A stretch of DNA of 64,000 nucleotides from Moesziomyces globuligerus (Eukaryota > Basidiomycota > Ustilaginomycetes > Ustilaginales > Ustilaginaceae): assembly GCA_030849465.1 (NCBI GenBank), contig JARVLF010000019.1:124001-188000 (forward strand). Reading direction: 5' to 3'. Each line of letters starts with the position of its first letter. Position 1 is the stretch's first letter. The notes below the pieces were generated by a model that was not told the origin of the DNA, made no database searches, and saw nothing but the letters and a program-made list of their open reading frames with translations. Positions 48,301 to 58,500 of the stretch are shown here, one piece after another. The position numbers and the translations under genes were made by a program.

Positions 48301-49829
48301 TCCTTGCCGAGCGCGTCCTCGATGGACTGGATCATGTTGAGCAGGGGAGCTTCGGTGGCCTTCTTCTTGGAGAAGGATGCCTTGATCGAGTCTTGAATCG
48401 CTGCATCGGGGACGCAGTAGCGGAGGAGGGCGATGAGGCAGTCGCGTCCGGCCGAGCGGACGGCGGGTGCGGTGCGGGAAGCATCCGACTTGGCCGACAT
48501 GGAGAGGGAGAAGACGTCGGACCAGACTTGGGGAGCAAGTCGCCAGGCAGGAGCGCCGTTGTCGAAGCGAGAGTAGGCGGAGACGGCGTGCTCGAGCGCG
48601 CGGAGGTAGGCGGGAAGGAGCTGCACGTCTGAGCTCGAAGGGACGAAGGCGGGCGATCGAAGCGAGTCGAGCAGGCTGGCGAGCGTCTTTTCTCCGATGC
48701 TGCTCGGGGAGGCGGTGATGTGCGACTGGATGAGAAGAGCGTCCGCCTGCGCGGCGCCAGAGGCGATGCTGGGCCTGCAGGCCTTGAGGAAGGCCTCGAA
48801 GACATCAAAGGCAGCGACTGTGAGGAAGGGATTCTGGAGTCCGGGGAGTCGGAGGAGGGTGGCAACGAGGTCGTCGACCTGAGCGAGAGGCAGGATGTTG
48901 ATGAGAGCCTTGGCAAAGCCACAGACCCAGATGCCGACGGAAGCGGTATCGCCCTGGTTCTGACGAAGGGCGGCGGCGGCCTGAGCCAGCTTTGCGGTGC
49001 CGGACTTCTTGTCGTACTTGGCATGAAGGGGGTCGTCCTTCTTGTTCTTGCTCTTGGACGACGAGACGGAGCCGGCGTCGGCCACGTGGGAGAGGGTGGA
49101 GATGATCCAGGCGAAGGTGAGCTTGAGGTAGGGGTGGTAGGGCTTCACCGAAGCGGCCGCCGTAGAGGGAAGGATGGAGGTGATGAGGAGCTGGGCGCGA
49201 CGGCGAACCTTGGGGCGGGAGTCGGCGCAAAGGTTGAGTGCTGCGGACCAGCAGGAGCGAAGAGGGCCGTCGGTTTCGAGCGCGGCCAGATCCGACTGGA
49301 AGGCGATGTAGATTGCCTGAAGGATGGCGAGAGCAGACTTGAGCGTCGAAGCATAGGTCTCAGCGGAGGTGGTGTCGTTGACGTTGAATGTGGTAGGATG
49401 AGGCGTGCTGAGCAGTTTGCCGACGGCGGGAACGATGGAGGCGAGCTTTGCGCGCAAGATGCCCGGGGAGACGTGGGGAGCGACGATGGAGAGGAGGTAA
49501 AAGACGTTGTTGAGCAACGAGGGAGGGGAGGAGGGGGCCTTGGCGAGCTCGAGCATGGATTCGAGCGCAAGAAAGTACTCGGCGGGCGATCGGTTGGCTG
49601 TGGCGTGCTGGGAAGCGGCGGCGCCGGTCGCAGAAGCGGCGGGCTTGGAGGCATCCTGCTCGGCGAGGGTGGCCTCTACGGCTACAAGGAGCTGTGCGGG
49701 GCCTTTTTGGTTTTCGAGCTTGGAGTTGGTATGGTGACGGATCTTGGACAAGGCGCTGTGGAGGTTGTCGAGGCTGGCAGACGCCGCCGCTGCTGCCGCC
49801 GCCGATGCGTCCACGTCGATGGAAGCCAT
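45366..49829 (-). CDS. RRP12: Ribosome biogenesis and export factor Rrp12
   Basis: A 1487-residue HEAT-repeat protein. Rrp12 takes part in pre-40S and pre-60S maturation and nuclear export. Family features: SKIRHHTNSKLENQKGPAQL near residue 30, YFLALESMLE, LLNNVFYLLSIVAPHVSPGI, CADSRPKVRRRAQLLI, the NUC173 region around 340-640 (HITASPSSIGEKTLASLLD), and IVDFNTTLIDSHLPKLIPAL with HFKVKVRHIFERLLRRFGFE toward the end. The C-terminal 300 residues are acidic and then basic, with probable nuclear localisation signals (IRKRKERAKRKR and KGDKSRKRR at the very end). Yeast Rrp12 is about 1230 residues; the excess is in the low-complexity tail. No introns. Divergent from RKI1. Confidence 0.95.
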   Translation of the reverse strand: MASIDVDASAAAAAAASASLDNLHSALSKIRHHTNSKLENQKGPAQLLVAVEATLAEQDASKPAASATGAAASQHATANRSPAEYFLALESMLELAKAPSSPPSLLNNVFYLLSIVAPHVSPGILRAKLASIVPAVGKLLSTPHPTTFNVNDTTSAETYASTLKSALAILQAIYIAFQSDLAALETDGPLRSCWSAALNLCADSRPKVRRRAQLLITSILPSTAAASVKPYHPYLKLTFAWIISTLSHVADAGSVSSSKSKNKKDDPLHAKYDKKSGTAKLAQAAAALRQNQGDTASVGIWVCGFAKALINILPLAQVDDLVATLLRLPGLQNPFLTVAAFDVFEAFLKACRPSIASGAAQADALLIQSHITASPSSIGEKTLASLLDSLRSPAFVPSSSDVQLLPAYLRALEHAVSAYSRFDNGAPAWRLAPQVWSDVFSLSMSAKSDASRTAPAVRSAGRDCLIALLRYCVPDAAIQDSIKASFSKKKATEAPLLNMIQSIEDALGKDSLQFMHARAEILSVLASLIARLRYHTVPKTQPPHPAAASLTMHIVQTVAELRQEPHFEHREYADTVIAAAVEVCGPRLLLEALPLNLFGEADGPGRAWLLPLIRTKINNTELSHFTGDLVSLSERIFTKRQEAENDARPVEAKMYEALTEQIWALFPAYCAMPRDLLSAFTRQFAELLTNVLYTQSNLRPSICRGLQALVYRNEALVSSGAPSDSLKHAFGLDQADGKANIAHLSAIAPNLLAVLFNVFSQSPGEGRGFVYDTIVAYLRVMSPQDIQNTYDKVKTTLEQSLPTLPTKQKRNQKENPNTPPPVPYTMLDLISALIPHLDKSANSSAADLFELICKDSVLRSHDSTVQKKSYRILSRLLEGDAGKQILLASSSQGVKAANRVGELLDKLRESTVSVALGAKRDRVLLLATLVPNIPSDELHHLPSIIPEAVLATKEVNALTRQNAYELLVQMGYKMDQGGVINRALVEGHSAAPGADEEAADDSEMADAGIVSASISEYLTMVAAGLAGTTPHMISATITALSRLVYEFKESLEQAVLDELLSTIEVYLRSANREIVKSAIGFVKVAIVDFNTTLIDSHLPKLIPALLGWSTEHKQHFKVKVRHIFERLLRRFGFERIYQLTDEDNRKLINNIRKRKERAKRKRASAAADREAGALGEDDDDEPGLAPRILKTKGGNDAFEEVVYGSESDISDSEDDDVDDDEAANDRKGGTAAALNRNRQRKNGGDADDKGGRGNRRRAKQQDEAYIEADDDDDVPMDLLDRSATARISLSNPNATDAGRGRNKKRQPGQEASKFALDEATGRMLIDDDEATGGKPGAMPGKRVSFADGGADGGAVDVEGAGTAYVNQGRGIDGMSQVRGGAVKFNKNNKRTREAEREMELEQIAAEDAQDRARQVQGGKPAQADKKKRVKETIGKEFRAKRGGGDVIRNGKSPYAYVPLSQVAGKKAGKNSDNVSYTGKGDKSRKRR

Positions 49830-50244
49830 CCTGGCGGATCCCTAGACACGTGACGGGGCTCCAGGATGAGGACTGCACGTGTGAGATGCAGTCGGTTGGG
49901 AGGAGAGATGCTACTCTCTTCCGAAGCGTAAAGGATGGAGGGGAGAGAGGTACAGGTGGGACGGGAAGGCAGCGCTGGGTGTGGAGCCGGTTTGCTGATT
50001 TTTGGGCGGTGCTTGACATCTCCTCTCTCTCCCTCTCCTGCCTCTGCACCTTTCAAAAATTCTCCACGAAGCAACCAGGCTCGACAAAAAATTCCAGCCT
50101 CGGACCCTGGCGAGGCGAGCGTTTGCTTAGAGCAGATGACATAAGCATGGTGGTTCTGTCGACCGTCGTGAGTCGACGTCAGCGTGCACCGGGCTCGTGC
50201 GCTTGAGCGAGGATCTGCAGAAGGCAGCCTCGCCTCCATCGCGG
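49830..50244. promoter_or_regulatory. Divergent promoter of RRP12 and RKI1
   Basis: 415 bp without a supported gene; it contains TCTCCCTCTCCTGCC-type pyrimidine tracts in the RKI1 direction. Confidence 0.5.
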
Positions 50245-51385
50245 ATGGGCTCACTCAGTCTTGGATCTGGACCATCTCGAAGCTTGTCGATGCGCTCTTT
50301 TCTGCTTTCTCCCCTCTCCACCGCAACGACGATTCTTGGCCGCCTTCCTCTCCCTGTCTCGGCTCGCTTGCTCGTCGCTCCACGGATCGCACCTCTAGCT
50401 TGGCAGAACTCGACCGGACGCACCTTGTCGACGCTTCGATCCAGTCCGCGCAACATGGCTTCTTCCACTCCTGCCAGCGCGGCGCACGCTGCCAACTCCA
50501 ACTCTTCCGCGTTCAAGAGCACGGATCTGCCCCAGCTCTCGGGTGTCGAGGCTGCCAAGCGAGCGGCCGCCTACGCTGCCGTCGACAACCATGTCAAGCC
50601 ACATCACGAGATCATTGGCATCGGTTCGGGTAAGTGCGCGATCGCAGGTCCACTTTGCGTGTGTATGGATGAGCTCACGCGGTGCTGACACGCTCTGCGC
50701 TCTCTCAGGTTCCACGGTGCCCTATGTGGTCGAGCGCATCGCTCAGCAGGGCGCTGCGCTGAATGCCAAGCGCTGGTTCATCCCGACCGGGTTCCAATCG
50801 CGAGAGCTCATCATCCACGCCGGTCTTCGGCTCGCCGATGTGGACAGCTTCCCGTCGATCGATGTGACCATCGACGGTGCCGACGAGGTGGACAACGCGC
50901 TGAACTGCATCAAGGGTGGCGGTGCATGCCAGTTCCGCGAAAAGGTGCTGGCCGAGGCGGCCGACGAGTTTGTCGTCGTCGCCGACTACCGCAAGAACGG
51001 CTCGCAGCTCGGCACAAAGTGGCTCCAGGGCGTGCCCATCGAGGTGGCGCCGTTCGCCTTCGCCAAGGTGCTGCAGAACCTCAAGAAGATGGGCTCGGAC
51101 AACGCCGTGCTGCGCATGGGCAAGGCGAAAGCGGGGCCCGTCGTGACGGACAACGGCAACTTTTGCATCGACGCGCCCTTCCCCGAGGCGCAGATGAAGG
51201 ACCCCTCGGACCTTCTCGTGCGGATCAAGCTGCTCACCGGTGTGCTCGAAGTGGGCCTCTTCTGCAACCTTTGCAAGTCGGCCTACTTTGGCAACGAGGA
51301 CGGCACCATCACCATCAAGACCGCCGACGGAAAGGTGCACGAGCGAGTTCATTTCGACGTCTCCAAACCTCCTGCCACCGCCTGA
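50245..51385 (+). CDS. RKI1: Ribose-5-phosphate isomerase, possibly with a mitochondrial presequence
   Basis: Exons 50245-50629 and 50709-51385, joined over a 79-bp intron (GTAAGT donor, CTGAC branch, CTCTCAG acceptor), give 353 residues from the first ATG. The enzyme interconverts ribose 5-phosphate and ribulose 5-phosphate in the pentose phosphate pathway. Motifs: HEIIGIGSGSTVPYVVERI across the splice site, FIPTGFQSRELIIHAGL, VTIDGADEVDNALNCIKGGG (substrate and catalytic Asp) and REKVLAEAADEFVVVADY. The conserved enzyme begins near the internal ATG at 50455 (CAACATGG), which alone would give 283 residues. The extra 70 residues have no Asp or Glu, with several Arg and Ser, and end in RTLSTLRSSPRN, a typical mitochondrial signal. 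Both forms may be made; the true start is not decided by sequence alone. Confidence 0.93.
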
Positions 51386-51958
51386 TGCTCGAAATCCGAC
51401 TCGACCTGCGCGCAAAACCCACACAACGTGCATGTTCACTCAGCCTTTCAAACTCCTTGGTCACACTTCCAAGGCAACTCTGAACACCAGCCACAGAATA
51501 GGCTTGGACCGAATTTGTCTTGCTTCCTGGCTTTGTGCGCCGAAACAAGCTCGAATGCTGAGGGGTAGACTTGCATCGTCTCTTGTCTGAATTAGACAGC
51601 AGACCAAAAGGATGAGCTGCGCCATACGTAGCTTAGTAGCTTGCGTCTCGAGTCACGCCAAATTTTATTCTGCCTTTTTGTTTTCTTAAATAATTTTATT
51701 TCTGAAAGGCCAAGCGTGAGTGGGAAGGATTGGCCCGAAGGTCTCGATGCAAGCAAGCATGCCAGAGTCGAGCTGAAAGCTCGAGATGCAGCCCAGCGCT
51801 GTGTTGGTGCGCTCCTCCTTCCTTCTTACCACTCTCGCGCCTTCCATCCGACGCATACCCCTCCTGCTATCACACCGTCTGCCTTTCGTCCGATCCGATT
51901 TCCCGCTGACTGCCCTCCTGATCATCAAGCATCCGACGACCGTCGATCCTCGTTCACC
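51386..51958. promoter_or_regulatory. LEU4 promoter and leader with upstream ORFs
   Basis: The centre (about 51655-51710) is AT-rich (TTTTATT, AATAATTTTATTT). Upstream ATGs lie at 51747 and 51786. No gene is otherwise visible in the 573 bp. Confidence 0.5.
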
Positions 51959-51971
51959 ATGGCGCCCATGA
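51786..51971 (+). promoter_or_regulatory. Leucine-rich 61-codon uORF overlapping the LEU4 start
   Basis: ATG at 51786 opens a frame of 61 residues with 11 Leu (for example [12 protein letters not shown]) that ends in TGA at 51969-51971, 13 bases inside LEU4 in another frame. A shorter uORF of nine residues precedes it at 51747-51776. Whether either is in the mature transcript is unknown; an intron in this region is also possible. Confidence 0.3.
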
Positions 51972-53860
51972 TCCCAGGCGACAAGTACAAGCCGTACACT
52001 CCCATCGATCTTCCCAACCGCACATGGCCCACAAAGGTGCAGAACAAGGCGCCCATCTGGACTTCGGTCGACCTTCGAGATGGTAACCAGGCCCTCATCA
52101 ACCCCATGTCCGGCGAGCAGAAGCTCAAATTCTACCAGAAGCTCGTCCAGGTCGGCTTCAAGGAGATCGAGGTCGCCTTCCCGTCCGCCTCCGACACCGA
52201 CTTTGGCTTCGTCCGTCACATCATCGAGAACAACATGATCCCCGACGACGTCTACATCCAGGTCCTCACCCCGGCTCGCGAGGAGCTCATCCGCAGGACC
52301 TTCGAGTCCATCAAGGGCGCGAAGAACGTCATCCTCCACATGTACAACGCCTCCTCCCCGCTCTTCCGCAACGTCGTCTTCAACAACTCGCAGGAGCAGA
52401 CCATCGACCTCGCCGTCAAGCACACAAAGATCGTCCGCGAGCTCGTCGACCTCTACTCCCAACCCGAGAACGGCGGCACCAACTTCAAGTACGAGTACTC
52501 GCCCGAGACCTTCACCCAGACCGAGATGGACTTCGCCGTCCGCATCTGCGAGGCCGTCCGCACCGCCTGGGGCAAGGCGACCCACACCCACCCCATCATC
52601 TTCAACCTCCCCGCCACCGTCGAAGTCGGCCCTCCCAACCACTACGCCGACCAGATCGAGTACTTCTGCTCCCACATCTCCGACCGCGCCTCGGTCATCG
52701 TCTCGCTCCACCCGCACAACGACCGCGGATGCGCCGTCGCCGCCTCCGAGCTCGGCATGCTTGCCGGCGGCGACCGTGTCGAGGGCTGCCTCTTTGGCAA
52801 CGGCGAGCGCACCGGCAACGTCGACATTGTCACGCTCGCCCTCAACATGTTCTCCCAGGGCATCCAGCCCGGCGAGCTGGACCTCTCCGACATCCAGAGC
52901 GTCGTCGACGTCGTCAGCGGCTGCAACGACATCCCCGTCCACCCGCGCCACCCCTACGCCGGCGACCTCGTCTTCACCGCCTTCTCCGGCAGCCACCAGG
53001 ACGCCATCAAGAAGGGCTTTGCGGCCCAGGCCAAGCGCATCTCCGAGGGCGACAACACCTGGGAGATCCCCTACCTGCCCATCGACCCCCTCGACCTCGG
53101 CTGCACCTACGAGGCGGTCATCCGCGTCAACTCGCAGTCGGGCAAGGGCGGCGTCGCCTACCTCGTGGCCCAGAGCCTCGGTCTCGACCTGCCCCGCAGG
53201 ATGCAGGTGGCCTTCTACCAGGTCATCCAGCAAGTCGCCGATCGCACGGGCAAGGAGATGACCACCGAGGACATCACCAGCATCTTCACCCAGACCTACC
53301 ACCTCGCCTCGCTCCAGGCCGGCCGCAACGAGGGCCGATTCGCGCTGCGCGGCTACTCGCTCTCGGACGACCTCTCGAGCAGCATCACCTCGGACGACGA
53401 GCACGGCTCGGGTCTGCAGACGCCGCGCCACCGTCGCTTCACGGGCAAGGTCCTGCACGAGGGCAAGATGCACGAACTCACCGGCACGGGCAACGGTGCG
53501 CTCTCGGCGCTGCTCGACGCCGTCGAGTCGTCGTTCGGTCTCAAGGCCGAGATCCGCGAATACAGCGAGCACGCCATCACAAAGGCGTCGAGCCTCCAGA
53601 CGGGCACCAACGCGTCGAGCGCCGGAGGCGCGCGCGGCAACGGCTCCAAAGCGCAGGCGGCCTCGTACGTCGAGCTCATCGATCCGGCGCAGAAGGAGCA
53701 GGTGGGCGAGAAGAAGGCCGAGGGCTTCTGGGGCGTCGGCATCGATGTCGACATCACCACCGCCTCGCTCAAGGCGGTGCTCTCGGCTCTCAGCAACATC
53801 TCGAAACCCGAGGCGGTCCTCTCTGACGCCGTCCAAGTCGCATCGTCCGGCAAGCAGTGA
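51959..53860 (+). CDS. LEU4: 2-isopropylmalate synthase
   Basis: A 633-residue enzyme that condenses acetyl-CoA with 2-oxoisovalerate, the first committed step of leucine synthesis. HMGL-like TIM barrel: [20 protein letters not shown] (Arg40, metal-binding Asp41), [36 protein letters not shown] and the metal-binding HxH pair nearby, [21 protein letters not shown] LeuA dimerisation (allosteric, leucine-sensing) domain occupies the last 150 residues, with a charged linker around [11 protein letters not shown]. The start [13 protein letters not shown] is the family's usual N-terminus; yeast Leu4 is about 620 residues. It is intronless with strong C-ending codon bias, pointing to high expression. 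It converges with SPO7, 149 bp apart. Confidence 0.97.
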   Translation: MAPMIPGDKYKPYTPIDLPNRTWPTKVQNKAPIWTSVDLRDGNQALINPMSGEQKLKFYQKLVQVGFKEIEVAFPSASDTDFGFVRHIIENNMIPDDVYIQVLTPAREELIRRTFESIKGAKNVILHMYNASSPLFRNVVFNNSQEQTIDLAVKHTKIVRELVDLYSQPENGGTNFKYEYSPETFTQTEMDFAVRICEAVRTAWGKATHTHPIIFNLPATVEVGPPNHYADQIEYFCSHISDRASVIVSLHPHNDRGCAVAASELGMLAGGDRVEGCLFGNGERTGNVDIVTLALNMFSQGIQPGELDLSDIQSVVDVVSGCNDIPVHPRHPYAGDLVFTAFSGSHQDAIKKGFAAQAKRISEGDNTWEIPYLPIDPLDLGCTYEAVIRVNSQSGKGGVAYLVAQSLGLDLPRRMQVAFYQVIQQVADRTGKEMTTEDITSIFTQTYHLASLQAGRNEGRFALRGYSLSDDLSSSITSDDEHGSGLQTPRHRRFTGKVLHEGKMHELTGTGNGALSALLDAVESSFGLKAEIREYSEHAITKASSLQTGTNASSAGGARGNGSKAQAASYVELIDPAQKEQVGEKKAEGFWGVGIDVDITTASLKAVLSALSNISKPEAVLSDAVQVASSGKQ

Positions 53861-54009
53861 GCCCGCGGTCTCCTCTCTTCGTCGTAGCATAGGCCCCACA
53901 TGCGTTCACGTCCGCTTCCAAAAGAAAAAAAAGAATAGCGTTGCAATCAAAGCGTCGCGACGAGTGCGTCCACGTTGATTTGGTCCGACACACGTCGCAT
54001 GGGCGGTCT

Positions 54010-55179
54010 CTATGTGAGTTCGTGCTCGTGACCGGATAGGGATGAGCCGGACGCCGCTGAGGGAGGATAGCCGTCGTCACTGAAGCCTTCCTCGCTGAGA
54101 TCGTCCGCCTGACCGCTGTGGTGCGAGGCGGCGTCGTCGACGGCTGCTGCAATCTCGCTACCGGAATCCAGCTTGCCCTCGGGCTGCGCGGAGCGTGCGG
54201 ATCGTGTGGAGCGATGCTTCGAGCTGCGCAAGGGGCGTGGATGCGACGAGCCGGCAGGCCGGGAGCTACGGGAGGGCACTCCCTTGGCTGCTGAGGAGGG
54301 GATGGAGACCGAGTCGGGAGCAGCTCCAGCCGGGCTGCGGGCTAAAAGGTAGTCGAACCATCGCTTCCACGACTGCGCACGCTTTGCAGCTATCTTTTCG
54401 GCGCGACGCCGCTCGAATGCGGCGCGATACCGCTCGTAGCCTTCCCGGAATTCGGAGCTGACCCGGTTGCTAAAGATGAGCTCGCCTCTGCTGTTTTGCG
54501 AGGGCGGAATGGAGGTGAGCGGCGCTCTGCGCGGACTGGACGCCCCGCCAGAAAGGTTGGCCTGGGTCGAGGCTCGTGAGGATGACTTGGAAGAGGCGTC
54601 GCCCTGGCTGAGCGCCCTGTCCACCATGCTGACCAACGAAGTGGGCTCGGAGGTGGAGGGCTTGGCGGTGGTCGCATCGGGTCGGAGGAGCCGACGGAGC
54701 GACCACCAGCGCGAGGCGGCCGAGGTGCGTGTGTTGAGGTACATGTTGAAGCTGCGCAAGCTTCGATTCGCTTGGGGCACAAACTTGTTGGCGGAGCGTA
54801 TGCGTTCGGCGTGCATGCCGCTGGCAAAGAAGAGGAAGAGGGTGGTGAGGCAGATCATGAGCACGGCGGCGAGGCTGTACTGCAGGAAGGGCGAAGAGCG
54901 CGGCGAGATGACGACGAGGTGCGCGAGGCAGAGGATGAAGGCGAGGAAGCCAGAGAGAAGGAGCTCGTACTTGCGCTTGCGAGCCTGCAAGCGCGCTGCG
55001 TTCTGCTTGAGGCGCTCCTCAAAGATGAGCAGGTCGCGAAAGGTGGCCGCATCCGCAGCTGGATGGAACGGCTCGCCATTCTCCTTTTCCCTCTCACTCG
55101 CCGAAGCCTGCGACGAGACGGACGAATTGCGTGCGTGCTGCGACCGTCCGCGGCCGGACGCAGCCGATTTGGGCGGCAT
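54010..55179 (-). CDS. SPO7: Spo7-like regulatory subunit of the Nem1 phosphatase
   Basis: A 389-residue membrane protein. Spo7 binds the phosphatase Nem1 at the nuclear envelope/ER; the complex dephosphorylates the lipin Pah1 and so sets lipid synthesis and nuclear membrane growth. The family core is FRDLLIFEERLKQNAARLQA then RKRKYE (residues 47-72), two membrane segments (about 73-91 and 101-120), and FVPQANRSLRSFNMYLNT. Beyond residue 160 the protein is Ser-rich, with one more conserved-looking stretch, FSNRVSSEFREGYERYRAAF followed by RRRAEK, near 255-285, as in other fungal Spo7. The C-terminal 100 residues are disordered and acidic. It is divergent from RCY1 with 384 bp between the starts. 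Confidence 0.9.
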   Translation of the reverse strand: MPPKSAASGRGRSQHARNSSVSSQASASEREKENGEPFHPAADAATFRDLLIFEERLKQNAARLQARKRKYELLLSGFLAFILCLAHLVVISPRSSPFLQYSLAAVLMICLTTLFLFFASGMHAERIRSANKFVPQANRSLRSFNMYLNTRTSAASRWWSLRRLLRPDATTAKPSTSEPTSLVSMVDRALSQGDASSKSSSRASTQANLSGGASSPRRAPLTSIPPSQNSRGELIFSNRVSSEFREGYERYRAAFERRRAEKIAAKRAQSWKRWFDYLLARSPAGAAPDSVSIPSSAAKGVPSRSSRPAGSSHPRPLRSSKHRSTRSARSAQPEGKLDSGSEIAAAVDDAASHHSGQADDLSEEGFSDDGYPPSAASGSSLSGHEHELT

Positions 55180-55563
55180 CTCGGCGATGCGATGCGATGC
55201 GATTGATCTGCAACCGGGGGGCGATGCACTGCGGCGCGCAGCCGAGCTGGCTCAGCTGACGATCAAAGGAGCGTTCCGGCGCATCGAGTCGGGTGCAAAG
55301 ACAACGTCGGTGGTGGCAGATCGAAAGCGCAATCGTGTGACGAAGCAAGCTTCGGGTCCAAGAGGGGAGCGAGCGTGTCCCGAGGCGGAATTTCCGACGC
55401 TCTCGGATGGCCCGCACGTCGGCGCACGCTCTTCCACGCTGCCAAAAGTGGAGGAATCTCGACCCCCATTCGACATCTCCAACGAGCATCACCACGGCTC
55501 GGATGCATACTGGCCATTCGGTGGAGCTAGGCGCAGCTCGTGCTCGTCGAATCGGCCCTCACC
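55180..55563. promoter_or_regulatory. Divergent promoter of SPO7 and RCY1
   Basis: 384 bp with no supported gene. The RCY1 frame is open for eight codons upstream of its first ATG, none of which is ATG. Confidence 0.5.
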
Positions 55564-58500
55564 ATGGACACAACGTGGGCTCCGCTGGTCCCAACATCGA
55601 AAGCGTCCGGCTCGGTCGGATTGACGGGCGTGCTCGGCAGAGAAAGGTCCAGCATCGCGGCAGGTCGCGGCAACGACAACAGCACCACGGAATCTGCAAC
55701 CGCCAAGGCAAACGACGCCTCTCTCGATCCCTTCTCCATCGGCGCGCTGCCATCGACGGTGGTGCAACGCATCCTCAGCTTCGTTCCGGTCTCGGATCTG
55801 CCGAGCTGTGCGCTTGCTGCTCGCTCCCTCGCTCGCTTCGTCGCCGACGAGAGGCTCTGGGCTCAGAAGCTGGCATCGCTGCAGTACAAGCAGGTGCCCG
55901 GTCGGCCCATTCGCTACCAGCCCGACCTCTCCACATTGGCTTCTTCGTCTCGCAAGACACTGGACGGATCCCCTTCCTTGGCTCGGAAACCCAGCACGCT
56001 CCACCGCTCGAGCGACAGCCGATCCGATGCAAACGACGACGACGAGTTCGGAGACTTTGAAGCTGCAACGATCACCAGCCCAGAGGATGAGAGCTTCGGC
56101 GGATTCATCTCGTCCAAGCCCGCCCAGTCCGGCCAGAGCTTCTCTTCGGCGCCTGTCTTCTCCTATCGCGCAGAGTCCAAACTGCCCATGCCCAGCGCCG
56201 AAACGGACTCCGCCTATCAAACCTTCAAGCGCATCGCACTCTCGCTCAAGCCCTTCGTGCAGAGTCTCCTCTTCGAGACATCTCCAACCGTGTCTCTCGT
56301 CTTCACCGATCCAGGCTTGTCGTCGCTGCCTTCACAGGCATACATGGTCTGCAATGTGGCTCGCTTTACCGGCCCGCTCGTGCTCGGCTCCTTTGCCAAG
56401 CCGCATGTCTCATCGAAAGACGCGCAGCACCGTGCGACCCAGGCGCATGAACAAGACGAATGGAGGCTGCGCATGTCCGTCCGCGAAGCTGCCGACTACC
56501 TTGAAGGCGTGCTCCTCTCTGCCTTCGAGGGAGCCGATGCTCGTCGCACAGACGCCATCCGCGCTGGCGAACGCGGCATCGACGTCACCAAAGCCATCGA
56601 ACGCGCAGAGAGCGACATGCAGGAGCACGCAACGCTCATATGGAACCTCGCAGTCTACACTGCCGAGACGTCGTCACATTCATCGAGCTATACGCTTGGC
56701 AGAGTCTCGAAGACAGGCGAAGCCGAGAACACCAACTTCCTCGAGCTTCTGGACCATCCAGGCTCGGCAGCTGCACTCGGCTTCCTCGACAAAAGGGATG
56801 TCCTCTTCAGGCCGACGCAACATCGACCTGAATCCAACTTCATCACCTCGGCTCCTCAGACGCGTCCGGCTTTGGACTTCACCGCCATGGACGCCTTCAT
56901 GTCTGATCTTTTGGCCACGTTGCACAACGAAGGCTCGCTCGTGGCACGCGTCTTTCCGCCAGAACAGCAAGTTCTGCTGACGTTCGCCAGCCGCATCGCC
57001 AACGAGGTCCTCGGCGAGTACATCAATGCAGTCCTCTCAAAAGCGCGCGCCATCGACATTCATCTCTATCTTCAATCGGCCGCCGCCACCTTTTCGCAAG
57101 CTCTCAAGGTCGTCGACGCGCTCGAGAAGATCGAGCCGCGCCATCCAGACACGGTCACAACGCCACGTTGCCGTGCCATCGTCTTGTCGATGTTCGAGGC
57201 ACACCTCGACGAGTATCTTCAGGAAGAACGCGACTGGGTGCGCAACGTCATGATGGACTTGTGTGCCGAAGGAGGCGACACATCCACATCCGAGTCCGCA
57301 GCACGTACCAGACCCACGGTCTCCCGGGTCAAGACCGCCAAAACCATGGACGTGGCCTTCCTGGCCAGCAACAATCCCGCGCAGGTGAAGAGAAACGTTC
57401 TCAGCGGCTTCAAGGATGTGCTCCTGATGCCGGTCACCGTGGTTCCCCGCGCAGCAGGTGCCGTCGGTGGAGCCGTGATTCGCACCGCGGGCAGTGGACT
57501 CAGCCAGCTCAATCCACTCAAGTGGCAGCAAGCCTCTTCGAGCGGTGCACGCGGCGCCAGCGCATCGGGCTCGGCGCTGGGTACGCCACAACGCCCGTCT
57601 ACGCCTGCCAACCTCTCCGCTTCGAGCGAGGCGGCAGCCAACAACGGCTACGTGGATTTCAGCAAGGAGGTGCTCGGCGGCCCAGATGGCCACGTCATCG
57701 GCGACGCCGACGACAGCGACCAAGAAGACAAGCCTGGGTTCTCGGCGAATGAGAAGCCTCAAGGTCTACCAGGCTTCCCGGATGACAGCTTTGAGAACGA
57801 ATGGAACGAGAAAGGCGCGGAGGTCAACGGACATGGATGGAACACGACCAACAAAGAATCGCAGCTCGAACCTCGAGCGGCGACCCCAACGACGGCCACA
57901 GCACCCGTCGCAGAGCTTCCGGCGAAAGCGGAGCGGACGAGACTAGGGCAGGAGAACAGGCCCGGAAGACTGCAATTGCTCTTATCGCTGGATGCTGCGC
58001 TTGCACTGATACAGGTGAACCGCGAGTCGCTCAAGAGGATGGAAGCGTTCAAGGTGTATCCCGCATCGTCCGCAAACGGGCGCCGGGTGACCGAAGAGAT
58101 GGAGGAAGTCTGCCTCTCGTTGTTTCAGGTGCTGGGTGATCAACATATTGCGCCCGGATTCAACAAGGCGACCGACCAGATCAAGCAGTGGAATCCACTG
58201 TCGGACGGAGATGGAACTTGCAGTGGTGTCCCGTCAAGCGCAGAAGGCGCGGCCGCGGACGGTGCATCGCCACCTGCGGCCGAAGTGCTGCCGCTGGTCC
58301 AGTTCTTCGAGCTCACGCACATCGCCGATACGATCTCGCAGCTTTGTTCGGTGTACTATTCGCAGACGCTGGTGCCGGTGATCAAGCTCGACGTCGACGA
58401 TTTCCTCAATCCGGTGGTGCGTGCCAAGAAGGCATTCGAAGGCAGCCTGGACGAGCTCGTCGCCGGCGGCCTGTCGGTCTCGGTGGACCTGTTGATGAAG

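Noticed and set aside
48720..49853. 377-codon plus-strand frame near the RRP12 start
   Set aside because: Antisense shadow of RRP12; Gly/Glu/Val-rich and without a start context.
51686..53899. 737-codon minus-strand frame opposite LEU4
   Set aside because: Antisense shadow of a highly biased gene with the same Asp/Val/Leu-rich composition.
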